DNA of 64,000 nucleotides from Trichobilharzia regenti (GCA_944472135.2 OX235263.1:15855517-15919516), one strand, 5' to 3'; positions 10,240-20,720 are shown, numbered from the stretch's first letter. Program-made: numbers and translations. The notes: a model not told the origin generated them from the sequence alone.

Positions 10240-11030
10240 CTGAGCGTACACAAAAAAAAATTAAACTCCTGTTCAAGCGAAACTTTCCGTCTATTCTAAT
10301 ACAGTTTACTCAACTACAAATTACTTACAATTGGAGGTCATGCCTGGACGTTATGCTTAAACAAACAGTAGACATTACTATTCACTTAGACATCGACAAT
10401 TATTTCACGCAAACAGTTTTTTAGACAATAATGAAATGAGACAAAGCATCATTTTCACACACGTTAAATAGTCTTTCTTTCAGAATGTTTTTTTGTAAGG
10501 TAGAATGGAGATAGACAGGTGATTCTTATCACTTCGAATGAATGGTAGAAACCTTATAGATATTTTCTTAGGTAAAACTTAGGCGCAGACGAGAATTAAT
10601 TGACACATTTATTCAATAACTGACTCAATACTGAGTCCACAATCATAGTGAGAAACTGAAAGAAAACTAATTGTTGATATGTAAACAGAATAGTGTTTAG
10701 TGTCTGCTTCTAGTTTTGTGATCAGATAAATAAATCAGGTATTCGGAGTTTGTCCTTGTAACGACCATAACCGATGTGTTATTTTTTGGCGGGTCTAATG
10801 ACAGGAAACTGATCTTTCCGCTTTACCTCTCAGCTGACCAAAACTTTCTTGTGTTACTAACAGTCATAAAACGCTCCAATGGTAACAAAAGACATTTATT
10901 TGCCCTACAATCTCTGGTAATTTTTACCTTAACGATGCCCTTAGGCAGCTGTACAGATCAATATATTCTCGCGTGCATAACAGGTACTTTACACCAAAAC
11001 TCTTAAAACTAGTCAATCAGTCGGTACTTT
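10240..11030. other. no gene seen
   Basis: No recognisable coding or repeat signal. One 76-codon open frame (10776-11006) has no features of a real protein. Confidence 0.45.
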
Positions 11031-11034
11031 TGAA

Positions 11035-11190
11035 TGAAGGAAAATATTCCCTACAAGGTGGAATCGAAACTATGTCAACTAGAATTACACACGAATGATA
11101 CTCACAGTCAATCCAACGTCGGAATGATCTAGATTCATTCAAAAAAGTTATGCCGTTGAACAACACAGTACCACTCAATCATAAAGAGAA
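11035..11190 (+). repeat. unnamed dispersed repeat, copy 1
   Basis: Shares, in order, AATCGAAACT/ATCAAAACT, CAGAATTACACACGAA-like, CACAGTCAATCCAA/CACAGACAGTCCAA and GATTCATTCA/GATTCAGTCA with 61.235-61.345 kb. Function unknown. Confidence 0.6.
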
Positions 11191-11269
11191 GCATTAAAAC
11201 TAGGGGCTAAACAGGAACGAAGACATAATAAGGAATATGTCAACAGTTGATATGCAACTGTCAGCTTGG

Positions 11270-11505
11270 TCCAGTAGAGGCGATGTTTAATGTATAAAAT
11301 GCTCGCACGTGTTCTTTTTGAAAACAAAGTTTCGGTTCACTCGATCGTATTGCAACAGCTTCAGCTGTGTGTAGGAGACGTAGGCGAACTGCACGTGATA
11401 AAGACTTTAGAATTCGGTACATAACCCTGAAAGCTGTTTTGGCGTCAATGCTATGTCCAGCATCATGGCTAGCTTTAGAAGTAAATTGAACACTGCTAGA
11501 TTAAG
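11270..11505 (-). pseudogene. PLE-3 GIY-YIG C-terminal fragment
   Basis: One minus frame reads HSIDAKTAFRVMYRIL then AVRLRLLHTAEAVAIR and KLCFQKEHVRAF. This is the C-terminal part of the PLE endonuclease region (compare HKIDVNHVFKVIYRIP and LRVRLLNIAEA at 40.8 kb). The GIY-YIG core itself lies outside the readable frame (about 11.5-11.6 kb), decayed. Confidence 0.75.
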
Positions 11506-11509
11506 CACT

Positions 11510-11985
11510 GTTCGTACATTTCACTGATCAATAAAAAATCTTGAAATTGAGATCCTCTTCTGCTTCGTTCGACTGTCTTGCTGTCCTGGAGCCTTGATAA
11601 GTCTTTAGGAAAGCAGGTATAGTTGCAGGTTTGCTCCAACTAGAAAAAAGCGCTAATAATCGTTGTGTGGCCATCTATGCTGATGGTTCAAGCTTAGTTC
11701 ACAATACCTGCTGACTCTTTAACCTGGCTGACATAACCTCGTGGCCAGGCTGTTCTTGACACCGCTCCAACTAGTGGAGGGGGAATATATCACTGACAGC
11801 TACTCAAGTATGTACTTGGTAACGATGGTATGAAGAGGGTATAAAGAGATAAATAATCTCACCAAAACGTGGTGGCTGTTCTCCTGTTCCTTGAAAACTC
11901 AATTGTCCATGATATGATTCAGTCAGCATAAATAAACAAATTGACCACTGAAAGCAAAACGGCTGAGTTTCGATTGAGTTGATGG
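11510..11985. other. no clear gene; PLE-derived in part
   Basis: 11.51-11.62 kb probably holds the decayed start of the PLE-3 endonuclease. The rest shows nothing recognisable. Confidence 0.35.
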
Positions 11986-12084
11986 GCCCTGTGATATAGG
12001 AATAAAACTTGTGCACTGTGGTAGAGTATAATTCCATTATGGGTAAATTTTTGTTTTGATAAAGTCTCACAGTGTTATACAGTA

Positions 12085-12135
12085 ATGTTTACTGATGACC
12101 AAGTTTCGAGCACAATTAATTACTGCTCATAATCA
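12085..12135 (-). ncRNA. hammerhead-like terminus of PLE-2
   Basis: Minus strand: TTGAT, a hairpin GAGCA...TGCTC, then GAAAC, GTC and ATCAG, which can pair with TTGAT. The order fits a hammerhead with helix I TTGAT/ATCAG, but the CUGANGA segment is not matched well. The same block recurs at 47.29-47.35 kb. Confidence 0.3.
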
Positions 12136-12399
12136 TATCAAGGTAATCACACGACTTCCTAACTTCATTTATATAGTTCCATTATTTTTCATTTGATTTT
12201 CGCTTGATTTGATTGGTATTAGTATTTTCCATATTTCAGATATGAGTGATGACTCATTCCTATTGCATGTGTTTGGTGTAGACTCGATGAACAAGGATTC
12301 AGTAATCAACCTCTCTCTCCACCTACCTAGATTACTTTTTAGAATTTTAACCCTCTCCCATCCTATTGTGTGAATGTGTGTTAATGCATGAAGTGCAAT

Positions 12400-12570
12400 T
12401 TCTGAGCTTTTTTTCTAAATTACTTAACTTCACGAGGTCAACCATTCTAACCTTAGCTAAATTCTGACAATCTGACTACCCGTGACCTACTAGTTTGACC
12501 TATGTAGTTGACCTCAGTCACAGACATTGCAAGGTATTTTGTAGATGATATTATTTTGTCTCATTGGGTC
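12400..12570 (-). pseudogene. GIY-YIG endonuclease core (PLE-2)
   Basis: Two minus frames together give NIIYKIPCNVC and VNYIGQTSRSRVVRLSEF, the GIY-YIG core with the frame broken between the two halves. An in-frame stop follows. Confidence 0.8.
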
Positions 12571-13011
12571 AACCGGTAGGGTCCTTTAACCCACACAGCT
12601 TGTCTTCCCTGAGTGAGTTTGTAGGTTTGAATGCCACTCTAATTCCTGCTTTATTTACAATCCTACGTAGGGTTTCAGGTTTCCACTCTTTATATGGTAT
12701 AACTGTAAATGACTTATATTCTCTCCTATTCATGTCATTATTAATAGTTTCACAATTATTTTTATTTTTCATTTGGCCTTTTCTGGTCTTCCTAATGAAT
12801 TTTATAGGATAGTTATTCAACACCAACGCTTCTTCTATCTGTTTAATTTCATCATTTAGGTCTTTTCTTGTGCTACTTACTGCTACTGCTCGGTTTGCTA
12901 AACACTTAACTAAGCCTGTCTTAACAGTTAACGGATGAGACGAATTAAAGTCTAAATATCTATTAGAATGCGTCGGTTTTCTATAAACACTGGTGTATAG
13001 TTTGCCTTCTT

Positions 13012-13856
13012 CTATTCGTTTATCTTACAATCTAACATAGCTAATTCTCCTTGTTCATTTTCTGATTCAAATGTGAATTTTATTCCCTCAACTTGTGAGT
13101 TTATATGTGTCAAGAAGCTAGAGATGTGTTCTGTTTTTAACACTGTGAAAGTGACATCCACATATCTCCACCATATTTTTGGAGCAGGATTAAATGTATT
13201 AAAAGCCATATTTCCCAGCTGTCCATAAATATGTCTGCTACAATAGGGGATATTGGTGATCCCATTGCTACACCTTCTGTTTGTCTATATATTTTACCTT
13301 GGAATTTAAAGATAGTAGATGTGAGGCATAACTGAATCCCTAAAATAATTTCTTCAATGGACAGCTTTGTCCTATGATTGAGTTCCGGATCCGCAGTTAA
13401 TTCTTTTTTAACTGCTTCTAAGGCCATATTGACTGGTATATTAGTATAAAGACTAGTTATATCAAAACTAACCATTTTTTCATCATTCTCTAGTTGAATG
13501 TCATTTAGTTTACTTTTCATCTCATATGAATTAGTTAGTCTAGAGTTTGAGCGATTTCTAATGGGACAAAGTATTAGAGCTAAGTGTTTTGATAATTCAT
13601 AAGTGGGGGTATTTCTAAAATCTACTATCGGTCGTATGGGGTAACCTGGCTTATGTATTTTAATAGTACCATATATTCTACTAGCATTATTAGTTTTAGG
13701 CATTAAATTAAACCATTTTGACTCACCCAGTGATGGCTTCATTCTGCGTATAAGTTCTGCTGTAGATTTCTTAACCTTATTCATTATTGTATCTACAGGC
13801 TTCTTAATTTCTTCATATGGACCCTGTGACACCTTACAAGTTTCTGTTTGTATCAC
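13012..13856 (-). pseudogene. Penelope-type reverse transcriptase (PLE-2)
   Basis: The main frame (13137-13856, 239 codons) shows GTIKIHKPGYPIRPIVDF, FDITSLYTNIPVNMAL (motif A) and GVAMGSPISPIVADIFMD (motif B). A frameshift near 13.21 kb moves motif C to the next frame, where it reads RYVDVTFTVLK: the second catalytic aspartate of YVDD is valine (GAC to GTC). The protein is therefore both frameshifted and catalytically dead. The linker downstream reads GIRVAFKPTNSL. Confidence 0.9.
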
Positions 13857-13879
13857 AGTGGTCTTAATCTAATCTAAAA

Positions 13880-14710
13880 ATGATCAGATTAAATCTGTGA
13901 GATATAATTTTCCTCAATATTCCAAGCCACCAATTACTTTTCTTTCATGAGAACTGAATGGAGAAAAACCTACCGTATTGACATCAACATCACAATGCCA
14001 CGTTTGTGGTGAGTATCGTCAAATTTAATGTTGTTTGTCTGAGAACTGCATAACACAACAAGTGATGTGATAGCCGTGAAGCAGATTTATAAACAGATAT
14101 GATTACTTAGTTTATTCCTTTACGCACTGAGTAGAATTTATGGCTTCAAGTTTGTGTCCTGAAGTTGCAGCAGCAGTAATAATTGGTTTTTACTTAATTA
14201 GGTGGCTAATCTCACACCTATTTTGTTCCTCCTTATCGGGTTTGTCAGTGGCTAAGCGAGATTGAGGAGCGCATCGTCAACTGAGGATCGAAATCCAGAC
14301 CAAGTTAGTGGTTGGTGAGTAATCCACAGCTCAACTACTGACGTGCATCCAAGTCGACATATTTTTGAAAATAATATTTAGCATTTAAATATTAAGTGGT
14401 TGTAGGTAATCCACGAGAAGGCCAAGATCTAGGTTTATTGCTTTTGGTCTTTAAGAAAAAAAGGCTCCAAGGTAAAAAGGTATTACGGCTTTTGGCTTTT
14501 GCCAATCTCACCATTAATGTTACTTTGCTTTCTTCAGACACATTCTACTTAACTCACACAAATGACTTAAAATCACTTTCAAACGTTAACTCGTGTGGCA
14601 ATGTGTGATATTTTTCCCTGTATTTTGGCGATCCATTTGTGTTTTTTGGTGTTGTTAAGTCAACCGACAAGATTCCTCGAACATTCTTCAAAACTCACGA
14701 CAAATAATCA
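13880..14710. other. no gene seen
   Basis: AT-rich. A weak tRNA-SINE-like stretch at 14.24-14.30 kb (GTGGCTAAGCGAG, GGATCGAAATCC) may be an old SINE-2 relic; otherwise nothing recognised. Confidence 0.4.
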
Positions 14711-14715
14711 CTTTA

Positions 14716-15035
14716 TCAAGTGTTGGTTGGCAGGGGATTTGATTGACTACAGGGTTGCTCACGAGCTGACATCAGTTAGGTAAGAGGACAAACACTCGAC
14801 TATGCGATTGGCTGGCCTTAGCGCTGTGTATATCGCGAATTAGCAGCAGCTGGTATTCATGGGACTGTGAATCATGTCGACGTGGCTGAATGGCCTACGA
14901 GGTTATCTTGTAACTGAAATGTCCTGGGAGCCAACAGTGAAGGGTACTCACTGCTGAATAAGAGTTTCAAACTACGACGAAACAGCTGTAGAGTACTCGC
15001 AAGTCTTCCAGTAGTTCTCCAACAAATAACCACTT
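14716..15035. repeat. SINE-1 inverted pair, partial
   Basis: A minus-strand tail (14716-14790: AGTGTTGGTTGGCAGGGG, GCTGACATCAGTTAG) precedes a plus-strand body (about 14805-15035) with A box CGTGGCTGAATGGCC, CTGCTGAATAAGAG (hammerhead-like core), CGACGAAACAGCTGTA. 3' ends point outward. Confidence 0.65.
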
Positions 15036-15039
15036 AGCC

Positions 15040-15415
15040 ATTGCTATTTCCCTAAAAAACAGTTATCAAACCAAAGTTCTGTTAACTCGATAATGAAAAG
15101 ATGCATGTCCTTGTTTTGTTAATTACAAGGTATATTTTAGGCAGGCCAACTGTGGTTGAAGAGAGGCTTAGAAAACAGTGCGCACACTTCTCATACTGCT
15201 ATTTTTATTTTCCTTTCTTTAATCATGATTTCTCGCGTCAAATGTAAACAACTCCTGTTTGAATAATAAATATGTGGAACGTTCCTTTGAAGGCTGATTT
15301 CGGCATAGTTTGCTTCCAGATACTAATTTTAATGAGAAAGAACCTGCCGTTAACAAACAGTCTGTGATCTGTGAAATTTCGTCTTTAAGGAAAAAGGCTC
15401 CAAGGAATACAATAG
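15040..15415. other. intron of the cadherin gene or intergenic
   Basis: Follows the splice donor of the minus-strand cadherin exon. No other coding signal. Confidence 0.4.
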
Positions 15416-15420
15416 CTTAC

Positions 15421-15576
15421 TTGAAATTCTGACTGAGCTTCACGATCAATTTCAGCTGAACTCATAATCCAACCAGTAACCAGATCTATTTGAAAGTAAG
15501 GGGTGATCAAGTCATTCTTTTCCAGACTGTAATGAATTTCGGGGTTTTCTCCAACGTCCTTATCCGTAGCATGTAC
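15421..15576 (-). CDS. cadherin repeat exon (protocadherin-like), internal
   Basis: A 156-nt exon of exactly 52 codons on the minus strand. It begins after a polypyrimidine tract and AG (15577-15578), and ends before GTAAGC. The protein has VHATDKDVGENPEIHYSLE (the A-x-D-x-D-x-G-x-N calcium-binding motif of cadherin repeats), then YFQIDLVTGWI and SSAEIDREAQSEF (the L-D-R-E-like block). It would form most of one extracellular cadherin domain, which binds calcium and mediates cell-cell adhesion. The frame is open and motifs are intact, so this looks like a real exon. Neighbouring exons were not found on this strand within the window. Confidence 0.85.
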
Positions 15577-15579
15577 CTG

Positions 15580-16190
15580 AAAGAAAAGTAAATAATTATA
15601 TAACATTATAAAGGAGCCAAGCAATGATTACCAAAACGGAATGAATTATTTATGAATTTTTAAAATCTAATTGGCCTCCTACTAGGTTAAGTGAGTAAAA
15701 TACTGTGGGTCAATCTACTCAAATGGCATATGAATAGAAGGAAGTAATCATATTTGAGACCTACACGACGACCAACTTGTGTAACACAGGGCTGACATTC
15801 TTCATTTTGGATCAATGTGGTGAAAGCTTCCGAATTATGGTTATGCTATGCATTACGACACACACAAACACAGCTGTATGAAAGAACTCATCTTACAATA
15901 CTCATATTGTGATAAAGAATCCTTTCGTATACAGGACTAAAAAAACCAAAAGAAAAAAATTTATGCGAAATATGGAATATCTCAGCTGCGTTAGAGTATA
16001 GTTCTAAAATAGAATAGTTTAGTCTGATAAAACACACAGAAATACTGTTTTATCAAACGGAATTTTTTTTGTATGGTATTGGCATAATGAAGCAAGTGGA
16101 ACGTTATAGTGACAAATGTTCCTAGAGTTTTCTTAGGGTGATAAAGAGGTGTCTTGTTCGTAATAGATTGTTGCAGGCGATCAGCAGGTC
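15580..16190. other. no gene seen
   Basis: Upstream (minus strand) of the cadherin exon, presumably intron. AT-rich with poly-A and poly-T runs. Confidence 0.4.
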
Positions 16191-16196
16191 ACCTTG

Positions 16197-16660
16197 AATG
16201 TAGGTCTCGTGCTAGTCAGCACTTGTTTGCAGAGCGTATCTGCAAATCTGAAGGAACTCATGTCCCTAGCAGTGGAATCCAGGATGCGCATTTCGTCCTA
16301 CTTGGGACTCGTCAGCTGGATGTACCTGCATTTCTCAGTGAGTGATGATGTTCCCACCGAGGCTCGAACCCAGTGCCCATAGTTTCAAACGCCAAAGCGT
16401 TATCCACTAGACCACTTGGGCCACGAGAGCCACGTCTTGTGCAACGGGTCATATTAATTATTGAATTGAATTTTTGATCAATCGACGGGAAAATCAAAAA
16501 TTCAATTCAATAATTAATATGACCGTTGCACAAGACGTGGCTCTCGTGGCCCAAGTGGTCTAGTGGATAACGCTTTGGCGTTTGAAACTATGGGTACTGG
16601 GTTCGAGCGTCGGTGGGAACATCATCACTCACTGAGAATGCAAGTACATCCGTCTGAAAT
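16197..16660. mobile_element. Sm-alpha-type SINE, head-to-head pair
   Basis: Minus copy (to about 16.46 kb) and plus copy (from about 16.49 kb) of the Sm-alpha family meet in a palindrome. The shared arms run through ATTGAATTGAATTTTTGAT, the leader, and a tRNA-like head with A box GTGGTCTAGTGGATAACG and B box GGGTTCGAGC. The minus copy continues into a complete hammerhead; the plus copy breaks off at the start of its hammerhead (about 16.65 kb). Arms differ by several substitutions, so they are not a copying artefact of each other. Sequence beyond the minus hammerhead (16.19-16.26 kb) differs from the 34-kb copies. Confidence 0.85.
16269..16329 (-). ncRNA. hammerhead ribozyme, Sm-alpha type
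   Basis: All parts present: ATCCAG (helix I), CTGACGA (core; N7 is free), GTCC...GGAC (helix II), GAA, ATGCGCAT (self-complementary helix III), C (cleavage base), CTGGAT (helix I). Known family function: self-cleavage of SINE RNA. No core change is visible, so it may be active. Confidence 0.85.
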
Positions 16661-16661
16661 T

Positions 16662-16905
16662 CAAACTCGAGTTGTTGAATACTGCACTCACAAAACTTAT
16701 CAAAGAATAATTCGTGCTGACTTCATTCAAGGTTGTGAACACATCCTGCTTACGAATATTAACAGGCACACAGCGCCTAGGTCCACCACGTCATTCAGAC
16801 TACTTCCAACTATATAATATCAATTTTGAGTACGCCGTTATGGCGAGCCAACTAGCTTGGTAACCAACATATTGCAAAATTGACTGTTAGAGTCCATTTT
16901 ACTTC
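16662..16905. other. no gene recognised
   Basis: A plus frame (AGNASTSV-like start, 16.56-16.81 kb) continues from the SINE but encodes nothing recognisable; possibly older repeat. Confidence 0.35.
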
Positions 16906-17085
16906 AACACCAGTAAGCTAGACTCATGGCTTGGTATAAGAAGGGATGACTAATTGTAAGTTAGAAGGAGACAGAAGTTGGCATGACCTAATAAGTGTGA
17001 GAAAATGACTAATCAATAAGCTCGTGTAGAATCGACACGAAGTAGTGGAAAGGCTATAAAGTTTTAGTGTATGAGAAACATTTGC

Positions 17086-17650
17086 TCGGAAGACATGGTA
17101 GAGAAGGAATTAAATTTATTACGTGAAACCCTACTAGACAATGGGTATCCACCATGGATATCCAAGTGATATCGCAGCGGAAATTCTCAGAAACCGCCTT
17201 TCTAAATGTCTGGAGAAGACATTTCCAACAGCCACCTTAAGTAACACATTCTCCTGCAGACAGTTAATCCAGTCTAACGCTAAGGACAAGGTACCGCTTT
17301 GGGCCAGTTCAGTGCGTATTTATCAATTTACCTGCTTGTGTGGAGCAAAGTATATCGGCCATACGCAACGTCAAGTGCACAAACGTATTCTGGAACACTG
17401 CCCAGCTTGATTAGCCAGAACAGAAAAGAGGAATATCGACAGCTCGATCCTCGAACACCTTATCATCTGCCGACATCGAGCACCCCCACATGAATGATTC
17501 ACAGTGTTACACGGAGTCCCTCAATGTTGTACAAAGGGACTTCGGATACGCCATCTGTACATACCTGAAGCATTAGCTGTCTGAGATCTGAAACCGGACC
17601 TCTGCATTCAAAAGCGATACATTGATTCTCTTGCCCTACCATAGCCAGAG
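17086..17650 (+). pseudogene. GIY-YIG endonuclease region (PLE-5)
   Basis: In the main frame (17141-17410) the GIY-YIG core reads IYQFTCLCGAKYIGHTQRQV, preceded by the linker ILRNRLSKCLEKTF. After a stop at 17.41 kb the same frame continues with LRIRHLYIPEALAV, KPDLCIQKRYIDSLALP, the family's C-terminal block, with two more stops. The reverse transcriptase is missing. Nicking of target DNA is the family role; this copy is dead. Confidence 0.85.
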
Positions 17651-17919
17651 TAAAGTTTTTACTACAATTTTGCTTCTTTCCTTTATAATGTAAGTTCACT
17701 ATTACTATTATTATCAATACTTTTATTATCATTATTATTCCCACCATCTACATTTTACTACCACTCCATTACTGTTTTTAATAATAACATTACGTTTTCA
17801 TCCAGATTTTATACAAAAACACTTTATAGCCTTTCCATTAGTTTTTGTCCATTCTACACGAGCTTATTGATTAGTGGTTATCACACACTTATAAAGTCAT
17901 ACCAACTTTTTTGACTATA

Positions 17920-18050
17920 GCTTCATTCCATACAATACTTTTTGATACAAGTATGGAATTTTCAGCATGAGATGTCTGTAGCCCAAATTTTGCATGCCAA
18001 CCATTGATATTAGGCGTGCGTAGTCAGGGGATCGAACTCCAGACCGTTTG
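17920..18050 (-). mobile_element. SINE-2 with LINE-C-like tail, nested in PLE-5
   Basis: Minus-strand copy with tail TGAAAATTCCATACTTGTAT, body TGCAAAATTTGGGCTAC and the T-arm part of the head (TTCGATCCCCTGAC). The A box end is lost. It splits the right inverted repeat of PLE-5, so it inserted later. Confidence 0.75.
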
Positions 18051-18167
18051 CATAACTTATCTCTTTTCTAACTTACAATTAGTCATCCTTTCTTATACCT
18101 AACATTATGTAATACAATTTTTCAAGGACAAATTTTACCAGCATCTGATAGGTCTAAGATTTATTTG

Positions 18168-18240
18168 TTCAATATATAATTACGATTGTACAGCTCATGG
18201 AAAGGAATCGTCGAAAAGAAAAGTCTCTTCGCTGTTTGTG
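18168..18240 (+). repeat. unnamed module (copy 1)
   Basis: ATTACGATTGTACAGCTC, ATCGTCGAAAAGAAAAG and CTTCGCTGTTTGTG resemble 41.18-41.25 kb and 43.09-43.15 kb. See findings. Confidence 0.5.
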
Positions 18241-18244
18241 CCTT

Positions 18245-18920
18245 TATCTTATGACTCAATATGGGACTATTCGATTCATGGCTTGGTAACTCCTACTGGC
18301 ACCAAACAACGTAATCAGAAATATATCTTATTACAACGAATAAAATATAACATACCTCATTTATTTTACAATGCCTTGCTATTAGCAGCTTGTTTAGACT
18401 TTTTATTATTTTTTTATTGAGCGGTAATTATGCGGTCATAGAAATATAAATTCAAAAAAAAAAACACATTTCAGTCCACCTTAGTCATTTGTTGTCACAA
18501 AAATGAAATCATTTCTGCTTGATTCGTTTTTATATGGATAGTTAACAAAAATAGACTCTTATGGACCATTGATGAAATATACCCTGAGGGCTTAAGAAAT
18601 CCAGGAGACAACCATTTTATTTTAAAGCTGTATACAAATATTTCAACAAACAAATGACTAATAGAGCCCATATGCGCCAATATAAGTTAAGTAAGTTATT
18701 AATTTGGTTAACCCTGTAATTTCAGAATTTAGAGACACTAACAAGAATATTAGTGAACCGTGAACAAGTAAATTTTTCGGAGACCTTGTGGTGACTAAAA
18801 TATTTTGAGAATTATTAGAACGAATGATTAATTAACATTTTAGGACAATACATGATGTAGTAAAACTAATATAGTCCGAAATTCCAATGACTTTTATAAG
18901 ACTAACGGTTAATTGATTGT
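18245..18920. other. no gene seen
   Basis: AT-rich; nothing recognised on either strand. Confidence 0.45.

Positions 18921-18923
<3 letters not shown>

Positions 18924-18964
<41 letters not shown>
18924..18964. repeat. TA dinucleotide repeat
   Basis: About 20 TA units, at the 5' truncation point of the next LINE-B copy. Confidence 0.95.
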
Positions 18965-18965
<1 letters not shown>

Positions 18966-19450
18966 TTGGGGGATCTGGACTTCGCCGATGATATATATCT
19001 GATTTCACACAAATTGGATAATATGAAAGTGAGAAGCAACAAGTTGGCAGAAGATACGTCCAAGGAAGATATAACTTCAGGTGAACATAGAGAAAACAGA
19101 GGTGATTAAGATTCCTGGCCAACAACAACAGCAACAGACAACAATCAGGCAGCATAGATGGTAGGAACTTGAAAGAAACAACCTCCTTCACCTACCTGAG
19201 AACAATCGTTTCAAGTACAGGCGGACGGAACTGATGGGGATATCAAAGTGAGAATCGGCAAAGCAAGACAAGCTTTCAATTCTATCAAGTCTGTGTGCAG
19301 AAGGTCAACAGCACTCAACATGAAAATGAAAATAAGATCGGATTTTCAAATCCAATGTGAAGTCAGTCATTGCTACTTACAATGCGGACCAGAGACTTGA
19401 CGCGTCATAAATTGCATCTCAAACAAACTACAGACCTTCATTAACAGCTA
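18966..19450 (+). mobile_element. LINE-B fragment
   Basis: Starts at RT motif C: LDFADDIYLISHKLDNM, with the FADD catalytic pair intact, then (frameshifted) ITSGEHREN, RNLKETTSFTYL, RIGKARQAFNSIKSVC and LQTFINS. Truncated on both sides: by the TA repeat at the 5' end and by a PLE terminus at about 19.45 kb. Confidence 0.8.
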
Positions 19451-19454
19451 GCTG

Positions 19455-20720
19455 TCGAACAACCTGATCACACACGGACTTGTTATAGGAATATATTTGA
19501 AATTAATAAAGGGGTAAGAGGTGAGAAAACAGACCCCTTAGGTAAAGTTAAAAGGACATGTTCAAGGTCAAAATAACAATGAAGACCACTAAACCAAATA
19601 ACAGAGGTAATATTGTAACAACAGAAGACAAGGGCCGGCAACAGATCCTTTTTTTACGGAAATCAGCACGTATTTATATTTCATGTACATTATTATAGCT
19701 TATTCAAGCAGACAAACACAGTCTTCTGATTGGTCGTTTCTGGTTTCTTGGAAAGTTAAGCCATATATCTTCTAATCTTATTTGCCCACGTTCAGTCTGC
19801 TGTGATTGGTTGTTGAATCAGGCTTGCTCATATTTTCTCACGGCCAATATTAGTGACCTAGACATTGACGTAAATTAATGTCTACCAATTGGCTAGCAGC
19901 CTGCTCTCACCACAATAGTACATCTGCTATAGTAAAAAATAAAAGTTCACCAAGGAAGGTTTATGTGATGAAGAATTGTTTTTGAACGCATAAGGTGGTT
20001 TAAACTTTCTAATTGCCAGCTAGGGCTTCCACAAACTTTAGGATACGCCCCAAACACGTTTTATAGATAGGTTGAAAAGATCTGTTAACGTCAATTTTAT
20101 ATCCTGTCTCTATAATATTTTTCGCAATAGAGGAGATAGGTCCTCTGTTCTCACCGTTAATAGGTTCTGAAGATTCCATTTGTTTCTGGAGCCATTTAGT
20201 AATATTCTCTGAACCCCTTACTTGCAGAAATCGATGAGTCCACCCTATCTATGTGTGTCCACACGTATATTCAAATTGGTAAATACAGTGGGATGTGACG
20301 TCATCTTTCGCATGTTCGAAAGGCTTAGATAATATATGGCTTTACATTCTCTATTATTATGATATTAGCTGCATAAAAAGTCTTTTTAACAGCAGCGTTC
20401 AGTCTTTGTCTAGTTATCAGGCTGCTTTGATGCCCCATATAGGGTAGCTTGATGTACACATCTTTTTTAGGGGTGAGTTGACGAGTGGGTCTTGGTGTTC
20501 TGACTACTTTATATCTCGTGATGGACTTCTCTGGATAATTGTTATCATCAACCAGAGTTTGTGTCAGATTTCTTTCTTCTTCATCAAGTGTGTCTTCAGT
20601 GCATATTCGTTGGATTCTACTGAAAAGGCACCTCGCTCACTAAAGATCTTTTGTACTGAATAAAGCAGAAACTGTGGTAATTCAGATACTCTCCTATTTA
20701 GGTAGGTGCTCTATAAATAG
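19455..20720 (-). mobile_element. PLE-6, endonuclease half
   Basis: A minus-strand PLE. The outer terminus (19.455-19.62 kb) combines a PLE-4-like end (CTGATCACACACG) with the PLE-1-like 3' block (AAGTTAAAAGGACATG, GGTCAAAATAACAATGAAGA). Coding relic lies at 19.99-20.70 kb. The 19.63-19.98 kb stretch between them shows no coding; it contains several ATTGG/CCAAT boxes. Confidence 0.75.
19990..20620 (-). pseudogene. PLE linker and GIY-YIG domain (PLE-6)
   Basis: Frames give EKSITRYKVVRTPRPTRQLT, VYIKLPYMGHQSSLITRQRL (linker) and then QFEYTCGHT-stop-IGWTHRF, which is the GIY-YIG core with its second tyrosine turned into TAG. The frame then stays open through MESSEPINGENRGPISSIAK and GYKIDVNRSFQPIYKTCLG. 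A single stop in an otherwise long frame suggests a fairly young pseudogene. Confidence 0.85.

Larger units (their letters stand above)
11990..13860 (-). mobile_element. PLE-2, Penelope-like element
   Basis: Minus-strand element with reverse transcriptase (13.0-13.86 kb), linker (12.57-12.95 kb), GIY-YIG core (12.40-12.57 kb) and a 3' terminus (about 11.99-12.24 kb) that matches 47.28-47.38 kb and 35.22-35.43 kb. It is 5' truncated at about 13.86 kb, where the RT N-terminal block would begin. Several frameshifts. Confidence 0.85.
16910..18105 (+). mobile_element. PLE-5 with inverted terminal repeats
   Basis: A plus-strand PLE body (17.06-17.66 kb) sits between inverted repeats: left 16.91-17.08 kb, right 17.80-17.92 kb plus 18.05-18.105 kb. 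Shared blocks include AATCAATAAGCTCGTGTAGA and GGATGACTAATTGTAAGTTA. The right repeat is interrupted by a minus-strand SINE-2 (17.92-18.05 kb). Thus a second, inverted copy of the 3' end lies at the 5' side of the body. Confidence 0.8.

Noticed and set aside
16435..16530. Sequencing fold-back artefact as the cause of the Sm-alpha palindrome
   Set aside because: The two arms differ at many positions and end at different points, so one is not a copy made during library preparation.
18832..19191. 119-codon minus frame with a run of Ile/Tyr
   Set aside because: Caused by the TA microsatellite plus the antisense of LINE-B.
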